A stretch of DNA of 5,562 nt, from the NCBI GenBank assembly GCA_964496705.1, contig CAZCBJ010000246.1, forward strand, positions 1-5,562, given 5' to 3'. Made by a program: the position numbers and the translations under genes. The notes under the pieces were generated by a model, which saw nothing but the letters and a program-made list of their open reading frames with translations, had not been told where the DNA came from and did not search any database. Numbering within the stretch: position 1 is the first letter of the stretch; each line of letters opens with the position of its first letter. This document shows, piece by piece, positions 1 through 5,562 of this stretch. The DNA comes from CAZCBJ01 sp964496705 (lineage in GTDB: Bacteria > Chloroflexota > Anaerolineae > Anaerolineales > Anaerolineaceae).

Positions 1-2
1 CG

Positions 3-3000
3 CTGGGCGCCACATATACCCAATATAAGATCCAATTCAAATCTGATTCACCGCTGACCGTGGAAACCGAGCTGACCGGCACCTGCACCTGGAACTGGGA
101 GGGCGGCTCGATTCCGGGTCAGGTGACAGCCGGAAAGAAATATCCCTTCACACTGGCGGTGACGGCTGAGCTGAGCGGCACGCCGATGATGGCAACCGTG
201 GACGGCTTCATCAAAAGCAATGAAGGCACCCACGCGTCCGCCCAGGCTTTTCTGGATATGGGCAGTGAGCAAAAAACTGATGATCAAGAGGTCAACGGCA
301 GCCTGGCGCTTGCAGCCGGACAGAAAGAAGGCGAGACTCGCAACGTTGTCCAAACCTGTAAAGTTGACATCGTCACCGTCACCGCGACCTATGTATACCA
401 GTGGCGCAAGGCGGGCTGCAGCGCGCGGCTGAGCCTGCCCAAAGACATGACCCCCGGTGAGGAATTCAGCCCGCAGGTCAGCGTGAGCGACCCCAAAGGC
501 AATGCGGTTCAGCCCGAGGAAGAAAGCTGGTTTTACAACGGGGAGGAAACCAGCTTTCCACAAAAATGGGACGGCAAGGAGGGCGTGCTGGAATACCAAT
601 ACCTCTGCCCAAACGAACGCGAACCCCGGCGGGCAAAAATCAACATCCCCGCCGCCAACGCCTGTCAGGCAGTTATCTTCCTGCCGGAGATGGAACCCGA
701 CAAAGAATTCAGCCCCATGGTGGAGGTGCATGACCTGGAGGGCGAGCCGGTGACGCCCGAAAAGCCCAAATGGTACTACAACAACGCCCAGGCTTCATTT
801 CCGCGCAAATGGGACGGCAAAGAGGCCTCGGTTTCGTATGAGTTCAACTGCCCGCTGGATGACAAATTGGTCAAAGTGACCAAAACCATCCCCGCCGCTC
901 CTGAAGCGAGTGTGGAAGTGGTGGTGGGCGATGAAAACAAAGTGGCCGCGGCAGCCATCGCCATCGCTGCGGCGGCGGGCGCATTGGCCATCGCGGGAGC
1001 CGCGGGGATAGGGATCATCGCCGCCGTGCGCAGCCAGGGCGGCAAAGACAAAAAACAGGTGAAATACATCCTCCAGGTGGATAAAAACTATCTGGAGATC
1101 AAGCATAAAGAAACCGTCTATCTGAACATCAAAGCCTGGCGGGTGGAGACATCCGGAGCGACCTCGCCCGTGCCAGAAGCGGTGATCCGCGTGACGCTGC
1201 CGGCAGCCAGCGCCGGGCTGGCTGCGGAACCGGTCAGCGGGAAAGGCGAGCTGCGCTGCGCGTTCAGCCTGCCAGCCCCCAGCGTGTGCGCGGATGTGCC
1301 GGTGACGGTCAGCGCTGCCATCGGAAAAGCCAAGACCAGCACCAATGTGACCGTGCGCATCCTGCCGCTGTATACATTGACGTTACACTGGGCTGACCCG
1401 CAAAACCATAAAATCGTCCTCGACGGCAAGGAGGTTTTCGCCCGCGCCGAGTTGACCGCTGTCCCCAAACCGGATGCCAAGACCACACCTGAAACGTTGG
1501 CGGCAAAGATCAAGATCGAGGTGGAAGGTCCAAACAAACACCTGGTCAAACTTGAAACCACCTCTGCCAGCCAGAAGCCCTATGTGCGCGACGGGGCGCT
1601 GTGGATCCCGGTGCGGGCGATATCAGCGCCCAAAGGCGCCTCGCCTGAGACGGGTAATCCCAATCTGGTTGCCAAATTTGAGGAAGGAAAGCAGCGCCTG
1701 AAAGAAACGCTGGCTTTATCCGTCAACGACAACCTGGCGTTGGAAGCGCGGGTGGACCAGGCCAGACAGAAGGATGTGGTTTTCATTAAGGATCAGGTTC
1801 AACCTGCCTGGGGTTTTGGAACGATGAGTGTGTATTTCCGCGAAATGGGAGACAACCCATCCCCCGCGGCGGCGCCGTTTGAGTATAAACTGAGCTTCCA
1901 ATTCGACCCGCCGGTGTTGGAAGCGCGCGAACTGCCCATGCTCGACCAGATCACGCATACTTTCGATGTCCGTCTACAAGAAGGCGTCAATCTGGAGGAG
2001 CATTTTGGCAAGCATCTGGCCGGCAGGAGCGGAACCATTCACGCGCAGGTGATTGCCCGCGCCAAATCAGGAAAAGAGTTTTTCGGCGCTGTATCTTTCC
2101 GGCTGCGACCGCAACTGGAGTTGTTCACCCAACCGGTGCAACAGGGCCCGCGCAGCTATCAAGGGGTCAGCCTGAAAGCGGGCGAGTTCGTCACCGACGG
2201 CGATGACCAGTATGAGATCATCCTCGGCTGCTGCCGCACCGACCAGCCCGGACCCAGAGACGTTGAGCAGATCGAACAGGTCGATCCAGCCTGGTGGAGC
2301 TTTGAGCCAGAATTGGATGGCGATGAAAGCAGCGATTTTGAGGTGTTGGTCCCTGAAGACAAAGAAGGTTTTGAGCGCACACTGCAGGTCAAGCCCAGAA
2401 GGGTGCTGCTCTACCGCGATACAGGGGTAGAAGAAAAGCTGATCCTGCGCATCAAAGGCGCGGTCACTGCACAGATGCCCGGCAATTACCTGCACACCAT
2501 CGCACCCTGCAAAGCCAACATCCGCCCGCGCTATCCCAACCTGCGCCTGTGGGTAGTGCCGGGCAAAAAACGCGGCACTTCCGAAGCCTGGATGCTGGTT
2601 TTCCTGGACCGCAATACCCGCGACACGTTGCAAGGCGCAGCGCTCAATATTTACACAGAAGATTTCTTCGGCTCGTCCGGGGTGAGTCTGCAGCCGGCAT
2701 TGAACGAGGAACTTCCGTACCGCACCGACCAAAACGGTTCCGCCCAGGCCACCCTGCTGTATTCCGGTCTGAATTGGAAGACCTGCGGGGAAGCAAAACT
2801 GGTCATGTCCTGCACACTGCTCGCTGAAACGGCAGGCAAGGAAAGCGAACCGGTCAAAGCAGCGGTGAATATCGGCGAAAACCTGCGCCAGATGTTGACC
2901 GCCCTGCTCGCGCGGGCAGATATGCTCCAGCTCAACAACCCCCACTACCAGCTGCGCTCCTGGGCCTACGCTCTGACCGACATCTCCGCCCTGCGCCCCA

Positions 3001-3653
3001 TCGTCCGCGGACCGCTGTGGAATTTCATGTGCACCCTCTTCGGTCACGACCGGGCTTACGTGGCCAAGCGCGATATGAAGTCCAAATTTTCCCATGATTA
3101 TGTCTGCTCCGAATTTCGCGACCGCATCGGAAGCTGGCTGGTGCGCCGCCGCCATTACAAGGCCGGCAGCCCGGATGAAATCGAGCAGGTTTGCAGCATG
3201 AACGGGATTGAGTTCGACAGCTTCATGTGCGGCAGCGGCTTGCACAATTACGCCGCCATCTTCCTCGCGGGGATGGCGCCCGAAGAAGATCCCTACGGCT
3301 TGGATCCCTGGTGGAAACAGCATTGGAAAGACCCGGCTTACGCCAGTCCGGAAGGGCTGATCACCAAATTCTGGGAACGCGAATACTGTCTCGAGACAGC
3401 CGCCTGGCTGACCGTCAGCACCATCCCGCTGGTGGCGCTGGCGGTGAAATCAGGCGGCGGGACGGTTGTCCTCATCAGCGAAATGCTCATCCCGTTGATT
3501 GATGCTTATGAAGCCGCCACTGCCGGCGAGTTGGCGCCCGAGTTTGAGCGCATGTATACGGATGGTGGGGGCTACATCATGAAAAATGCAGAACCCTACA
3601 CCGGTCGGGACGTGTTCATCCGCGACTGGCTGGCCGCCCACCCCAACGGGTAG
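3..3653 (+). CDS. Giant multidomain protein, unknown function: Cys-containing repeats, hydrophobic segment, Ig-like modules, possible cysteine-hydrolase C-terminus (5' partial)
   Basis: The frame is open to the left edge with no stop, and the codons before the GTG at 60 read as ordinary protein (LGATYTQYKIQFKSDSPLT), so that GTG is probably internal and the true start lies upstream. At least 1216 residues are visible, ending at TAG 3651-3653. Order of parts: a beta-rich N-terminal stretch with two Cys; two tandem ~80-residue repeats (414-899); a 29-residue Ala/Gly/Ile hydrophobic segment (942-1028) followed by a basic patch (KDKK); beta-rich stretches that look Ig-like (about 1059-1370, 1371-1730, 1740-2500); a module resembling carboxypeptidase-regulatory or Big-type folds (about 2541-2880, with DTLQGAALNIYTED and RTDQNGSAQATLLY); a helical linker; and a compact C-terminal domain with Cys, His and Asp in papain-like order. 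No signal peptide can be seen because the N-terminus is missing. The family is not recognised; the fold calls are inferences from residue pattern. A surface or envelope protein, or a large modular toxin, would both fit. The coding call is secure; the function is not. Confidence 0.9.
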   Translation: MGATYTQYKIQFKSDSPLTVETELTGTCTWNWEGGSIPGQVTAGKKYPFTLAVTAELSGTPMMATVDGFIKSNEGTHASAQAFLDMGSEQKTDDQEVNGSLALAAGQKEGETRNVVQTCKVDIVTVTATYVYQWRKAGCSARLSLPKDMTPGEEFSPQVSVSDPKGNAVQPEEESWFYNGEETSFPQKWDGKEGVLEYQYLCPNEREPRRAKINIPAANACQAVIFLPEMEPDKEFSPMVEVHDLEGEPVTPEKPKWYYNNAQASFPRKWDGKEASVSYEFNCPLDDKLVKVTKTIPAAPEASVEVVVGDENKVAAAAIAIAAAAGALAIAGAAGIGIIAAVRSQGGKDKKQVKYILQVDKNYLEIKHKETVYLNIKAWRVETSGATSPVPEAVIRVTLPAASAGLAAEPVSGKGELRCAFSLPAPSVCADVPVTVSAAIGKAKTSTNVTVRILPLYTLTLHWADPQNHKIVLDGKEVFARAELTAVPKPDAKTTPETLAAKIKIEVEGPNKHLVKLETTSASQKPYVRDGALWIPVRAISAPKGASPETGNPNLVAKFEEGKQRLKETLALSVNDNLALEARVDQARQKDVVFIKDQVQPAWGFGTMSVYFREMGDNPSPAAAPFEYKLSFQFDPPVLEARELPMLDQITHTFDVRLQEGVNLEEHFGKHLAGRSGTIHAQVIARAKSGKEFFGAVSFRLRPQLELFTQPVQQGPRSYQGVSLKAGEFVTDGDDQYEIILGCCRTDQPGPRDVEQIEQVDPAWWSFEPELDGDESSDFEVLVPEDKEGFERTLQVKPRRVLLYRDTGVEEKLILRIKGAVTAQMPGNYLHTIAPCKANIRPRYPNLRLWVVPGKKRGTSEAWMLVFLDRNTRDTLQGAALNIYTEDFFGSSGVSLQPALNEELPYRTDQNGSAQATLLYSGLNWKTCGEAKLVMSCTLLAETAGKESEPVKAAVNIGENLRQMLTALLARADMLQLNNPHYQLRSWAYALTDISALRPIVRGPLWNFMCTLFGHDRAYVAKRDMKSKFSHDYVCSEFRDRIGSWLVRRRHYKAGSPDEIEQVCSMNGIEFDSFMCGSGLHNYAAIFLAGMAPEEDPYGLDPWWKQHWKDPAYASPEGLITKFWEREYCLETAAWLTVSTIPLVALAVKSGGGTVVLISEMLIPLIDAYEAATAGELAPEFERMYTDGGGYIMKNAEPYTGRDVFIRDWLAAHPNG
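414..899 (+). repeat. Two tandem ~80-residue protein repeats within the giant gene
   Basis: Unit 1 spans 414-659 (82 codons) and unit 2 spans 660-899 (80 codons), directly abutting. Shared landmarks in the same order are a Cys at the second position, a xLPxxMxP-like turn, EFSPxVxVxD, W(F/Y)YN, SFPxKWDGKE, a Tyr-rich strand, CP, and a closing IPAA. Unit 2 has one residue fewer in the xLP turn. DNA identity survives in short blocks such as GAATTCAGCCC and AAATGGGACGGCAA, so this is a fairly old duplication. Each unit has one Cys near its start and one in the CP motif, which suggests an intra-domain disulfide and therefore an extracytoplasmic location. The beta-sandwich (Ig-like) fold is inferred from alternating hydrophobic residues and the conserved Trp, not from a family match. 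Confidence 0.9.
942..1028 (+). other. Ala/Gly/Ile-rich hydrophobic segment (probable membrane helix)
   Basis: Twenty-nine consecutive uncharged residues, almost entirely Ala, Ile, Gly and Val with one Leu, run from VAAAAIAIAAAAGALAIAG to IIAAV. They are flanked by DENK before and R-SQGGKDKK after. The length suits one membrane-spanning helix, with small-residue spacing of the kind that packs helix against helix. The basic patch follows the segment, so the positive-inside rule would place the C-terminal side in the cytoplasm and the Cys-containing repeats outside. The high Ala/Gly content makes it less hydrophobic than a typical anchor, so an inserting or pore-type segment is an alternative. 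Confidence 0.7.
2541..2880 (+). other. Carboxypeptidase-regulatory / Big-like beta module in the giant protein
   Basis: The stretch begins LRLWVVPGKKRG and contains a strand pair around AWMLVFLDRNTRDTLQGAALNIYT in overlapping pieces, then a YRTDQNGSAQATLLY segment. The 'xxxLxGAxVxIxT...TDxxGxAxxxL' pattern is the usual signature of carboxypeptidase-regulatory-like and Big_1-like beta-sandwich modules, in which an extended strand is followed by a T-D-x-x-G turn. Such modules act as spacers or adhesive units in secreted and surface proteins. This assignment rests on the pattern only. The module sits just before the helical linker that leads into the C-terminal domain. Confidence 0.5.
3084..3350 (+). 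other. Putative papain/NlpC-like cysteine hydrolase domain at the C-terminus
   Basis: A Cys at 3105-3107 lies in YVCSEFRDRIGSWL, at the start of a predicted helix. A His at 3243-3245 lies in GLHNYAAIFLAG, at the start of a predicted strand. An Asp at 3303-3305 lies in GLDPWWKQHW. The Cys-to-His gap is 46 residues and the His-to-Asp gap is 20. Papain-fold and NlpC/P60-type enzymes place a Cys at a helix N-terminus, a His on the following strand and a polar third residue on the next strand; 'LDPW' after 'HxxAxx' is a recurrent form of this in cysteine-hydrolase domains of large bacterial proteins. A second Cys (3228-3230, in FMCGSG) is a less likely nucleophile. About 85 further residues follow, including two hydrophobic stretches (3396-3446 and about 3462-3500). 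No named family is recognised and the substrate is unknown. Confidence 0.4.
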
Positions 3654-3657
3654 AAAC

Positions 3658-3661
3658 GAGG
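3658..3661 (+). promoter_or_regulatory. Ribosome-binding site of the 195-residue gene
   Basis: GAGG lies six bases before the ATG at 3668, in the 14-base gap after the stop of the giant gene. It supports that ATG as the start. No promoter fits in the gap, so translation relies on a shared upstream transcript. Confidence 0.75.
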
Positions 3662-3667
3662 AAAAGG

Positions 3668-4255
3668 ATGCATCCTCTGGCGAATTTTAAATTGCGAGTG
3701 GTTGAGATCAGGTTAAGCCAGGAATCCGTGCAGCACGTGGAGAGCCTGTGCCGGATATTGGCAGGCATAGCCGACGGCGACGAGCTGCCAGACGGCAAAC
3801 AGCTTGGCGCGCACCTGGCTGCGCTGAACGGACTGTTCGATCCGCCCCATGCAGCCGTGGTGACCCGCTGGCAGGCCGAATACCTGCCCGCTCCCTCCGG
3901 AAACGGCGGGGCATTGAGTATAAAAGAAAAAAGCGGTGAGATGTTCCTGGGTATCTCGCACACCCGCAGCGGCACGCTGTACGGCGGAATGTGGGCGCGC
4001 CTCTCGGATGAAAATCCAGCCTTTTTGACCTTCGAGGTGAGGATCGGCTCTGACGGGCGCGAGGTGGTGCTGGGTGGGGAGGAAACCGAAAGGGTCATTC
4101 CGCTGGGCGTCGAAACGGCTGGGTTGCGTTGGAGCGCTGCGGATGAGGTGCTGAGTTTCGTCCCCGATTGGCTGCGCGGCGCAGTCAGCGATCAGACCCG
4201 CGTCAGCGGCAGCCCGCCCAACGCGGACAAAACCGTCCTCTCCCGCCGGCCATAG
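3668..4255 (+). CDS. Hypothetical protein, 195 residues, second gene of the two-gene unit
   Basis: ATG at 3668 has a well-placed GAGG; the stop is TAG 4253-4255. The gene begins 14 bases after the giant gene ends, so the two are very probably one operon. I do not recognise the family. The first ~60 residues look helical (QESVQHVESLCRILAGIADG, then KQLGAHLAALNGLFD). The rest looks beta-rich, with TRWQAEYLPA, EMFLGISHTRSGTLYGGMW and FLTFEVRIGSDGREVVLGG. The last ~22 residues, after a WLRGAV motif, are Ser/Pro-rich and basic, ending LSRRP, and are probably disordered. There is no signal peptide or membrane segment, so it should be a soluble cytoplasmic protein. Context alone suggests a partner of the giant protein: an accessory, chaperone or immunity protein. 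That is inference. Confidence 0.8.
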   Translation: MHPLANFKLRVVEIRLSQESVQHVESLCRILAGIADGDELPDGKQLGAHLAALNGLFDPPHAAVVTRWQAEYLPAPSGNGGALSIKEKSGEMFLGISHTRSGTLYGGMWARLSDENPAFLTFEVRIGSDGREVVLGGEETERVIPLGVETAGLRWSAADEVLSFVPDWLRGAVSDQTRVSGSPPNADKTVLSRRP

Positions 4256-4258
4256 GCA

Positions 4259-4300
4259 CCCGGCACTCTGCCGGGCGGGTCAAAGCCAGAGCCGCCCGGC
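4259..4300. terminator. Alternative GC-rich hairpins between convergent genes, probable bidirectional terminator
   Basis: Two perfect stems can form. Stem 1 pairs CCCGGC (4259-4264) with GCCGGG (4270-4275) around a five-base loop. Stem 2 pairs GCCGGGCGG (4270-4278) with CCGCCCGGC (4292-4300) around a 13-base loop. The middle arm is common to both, so they exclude each other. The element fills the 55-base gap between the stop of the plus-strand 195-residue gene and the stop of arcA on the minus strand, which is where a shared terminator is expected. Neither side carries a run of T residues, so classic intrinsic termination is uncertain; a stem that blocks exonucleases or a Rho-dependent end are alternatives. 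Confidence 0.55.
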
Positions 4301-4310
4301 GTAGATCGGA

Positions 4311-5561
4311 TCACAAATCGTCGCGCAGGATCGGGCAGGTCATGCAGTGCCCGCCCCCGCGCCCTTCGCCCAGCTCAAAGCCCGGGATGGGGATCACCTC
4401 CACCCCGGCCTGGCGCAGGCGCGCGATGGTATAAGTGTTGCGTTCATAGCACACCACCACCCCCGGGCGCAGCGCCACCACATTGTTGGCGTCATCCCAC
4501 TGCTCACGCTCCATCTGGTAGCGGTCGCCACCCGTCTCGACCGCCCAAAGTTTTTTAAAGCCCAAGGCATCCGCGGCGGCCGAGAGCAGATCCTTTTCAG
4601 GCGTGACATGAAAATCGCCGGGCTTTTTCCCCGGCCGCAGGCTGTAGGCGCGAATTTGCTCGACCACCTTGGGGAAAATCGTGACCTTGTCGCGGTCAAG
4701 AAAGGTGAAGACCGTGTCCAGGTGCATGTGACCGCGATCTTTGCTCATTACACAGGCGATCACCCGGTTGGCCGCGCCGCGCTCGAAAAGCGTCCGCGCC
4801 AGTTGCTCCACCATGCCAGTCTGGGTGCGCTCCGAGACGCCCACCAGCACCGCCCCATTGCCGACCGGCATCACATCCCCACCTTCCAACGATGAGCGCG
4901 CGAAGGTATCAATGTCAAACTGCGTATCCGCATGCGGGTACCACCATTGGAAATCGGCATCGCAGAACATGGGGTGATAGCGGTAGATCACATACATATT
5001 GAGCGACTCGCGCCGCCGCGCCGGCCAGTACATCGGATTGATGGATACGCCCCCGTATATCCAGCAGGAGGAATCGCGGGTGAAGAGTGTGTTGGGCAGC
5101 GGCGGCAATAGAAAAACGTTCATGTCCGGCAGAGAGGCGGCGTGCAGCGAAATTCTGGCGAACTTACCCCAGTCCAGGTTCGCTTCACCAGCGGTCAGCC
5201 CACCGATCAAATGCACCGCCAGCACATCCGGCGGCAGTCCGGCCAGGAATTGGCGCATCTCTTCCACCAGCGCCCAGCCCATGTTGTAATCTGTCGCCAC
5301 CTGCGTGATGACCAACTGGCGCGCCTCTGCGCTGGCTGCCAGCGCCTCGCCCAGCAGGTCCAGCACATAGTACACCTCGGCTCCGTTCGCGCGCAGTACC
5401 TCCACAAAATGGTCGTGCTCCACCTGGGCGCGCTCCACCCAGAGGACATCGTCGAAGAGCAGCTCATCGTGGTTGGCTGGCGTGAGCCGCTTGAGACTCA
5501 GCTCTGGGCGATGCACGATCACCTTGCGCAAATTGCCCACCTCTGAATAAACACCGTATGC
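4311..5561 (-). CDS. arcA: Arginine deiminase (5' partial)
   Basis: This cytoplasmic enzyme hydrolyses L-arginine to citrulline and ammonia, the first step of the arginine deiminase pathway. All hallmark motifs are present: GVYSEVGNLRKVIVHRP at the N-terminus, LTPANHDELLFDDVLW, FTRDSS with the substrate Asp at 5073-5075, LEGGD with Glu at 4884-4886, HMHLDTVFT with His at 4722-4724 and Asp at 4716-4718, and C-terminal GRGGGHCMTCPI with the nucleophilic Cys at 4344-4346. These correspond to the Asp166, Glu224, His278, Asp280 and Cys406 set of the Pseudomonas enzyme. The stop is TGA at 4311-4313. The GTG at 5540 is not the start: it is the Val of the conserved SEVG motif, and the frame continues as AYGVYSE to the window edge. 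The 416 visible residues compare with about 410-420 for the family, so only a few residues are missing. The promoter and any arcB, arcC or arcD lie outside. The gene is convergent with the plus-strand pair. Confidence 0.97.
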   Translation of the reverse strand, partial: AYGVYSEVGNLRKVIVHRPELSLKRLTPANHDELLFDDVLWVERAQVEHDHFVEVLRANGAEVYYVLDLLGEALAASAEARQLVITQVATDYNMGWALVEEMRQFLAGLPPDVLAVHLIGGLTAGEANLDWGKFARISLHAASLPDMNVFLLPPLPNTLFTRDSSCWIYGGVSINPMYWPARRRESLNMYVIYRYHPMFCDADFQWWYPHADTQFDIDTFARSSLEGGDVMPVGNGAVLVGVSERTQTGMVEQLARTLFERGAANRVIACVMSKDRGHMHLDTVFTFLDRDKVTIFPKVVEQIRAYSLRPGKKPGDFHVTPEKDLLSAAADALGFKKLWAVETGGDRYQMEREQWDDANNVVALRPGVVVCYERNTYTIARLRQAGVEVIPIPGFELGEGRGGGHCMTCPILRDDL

Positions 5562-5562
5562 A

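Noticed and set aside
60..62. GTG as the true start of the giant gene
   Set aside because: The frame is open back to the window edge, the upstream codons have normal protein character, and there is no ribosome-binding site just before it (the preceding bases are TTCACCGCTGACC).
48..731. Minus-strand open frame of 227 codons opposite the N-terminal repeats
   Set aside because: The plus frame shows duplicated, conserved protein motifs across this stretch, whereas the minus frame shows no shared repeat structure of its own and no supported start.
942..1020. GC-rich stretch as a DNA-level repeat or palindromic element
   Set aside because: The repeated GCC/GCG/ATC pattern is explained by Ala and Ile codons of the hydrophobic segment; no exact repeat unit or flanking duplication is present.
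2067..3323. Long open frame of 418 codons on the minus strand inside the giant gene
   Set aside because: It lies wholly antisense to a well-supported coding frame; its translation is rich in Ala, Gly, His and Gln with no recognisable domain, as expected of a shadow frame in GC-rich DNA.
3616..4098. Minus-strand open frame of 160 codons spanning the end of the giant gene and the 195-residue gene
   Set aside because: It crosses a clear plus-strand stop, ribosome-binding site and start; its Ser/Pro/Arg-rich composition looks like a shadow frame.
4190..4252. C-terminal DKTVLSRRP of the 195-residue protein as a fragment of an FHA domain ('vSRrHa' motif)
   Set aside because: Only a few residues match, the motif is at the very end of the protein, and no glycine-arginine strand of an FHA domain precedes it; coincidence in a disordered tail is more likely.
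4347..4895. Plus-strand open frame of 182 codons opposite arcA
   Set aside because: It is antisense to the C-terminal catalytic part of arginine deiminase; the translation has no recognisable motif and is explained by codon bias of the real gene.
1..5562. CRISPR array, tRNA, rRNA, insertion sequence or phage attachment site
   Set aside because: No spaced direct repeats, cloverleaf, rRNA-like conserved stretch, transposase or terminal inverted repeats were seen; coding regions fill all but about 70 bases.

Overview
The window holds three protein genes and almost no spare DNA. Two lie on the plus strand in tandem: a very large gene open at the left edge and a small gene 14 bases after it. The third, on the minus strand, runs in from the right edge and converges on them. 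The DNA is moderately GC-rich and uses ordinary bacterial start, stop and ribosome-binding signals. It is bacterial; something like Chloroflexota (Anaerolineae) is a guess from protein style only, and no marker in the window fixes the taxon.

Left and centre (3-3653): a giant protein of at least 1216 residues that I do not recognise as a named family. It reads as a mosaic. A cysteine-containing N-terminal part includes two clear tandem repeats of about 80 residues. Next come a 29-residue Ala/Gly/Ile hydrophobic segment, a string of beta-rich Ig-like modules, and a compact C-terminal domain with a Cys...His...Asp arrangement like that of papain/NlpC-type cysteine hydrolases. Downstream (3668-4255) is a 195-residue protein of unknown function with a good ribosome-binding site, very likely co-transcribed. 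A large modular protein with a possible enzymatic C-terminus followed by a small orphan gene resembles a polymorphic toxin/immunity pair, but this is a hypothesis and no known toxin or immunity family is recognised.

Between the convergent genes (4256-4310) lie two GC-rich hairpins that share an arm, probably a bidirectional terminator.

Right (4311-5561, minus strand): arginine deiminase (arcA), recognisable beyond reasonable doubt from all its catalytic motifs and lacking only its first few residues, which lie outside the window. No other arginine-deiminase-pathway gene (arcB, arcC, arcD) is visible. The arcA gene is probably functionally unrelated to the plus-strand pair.
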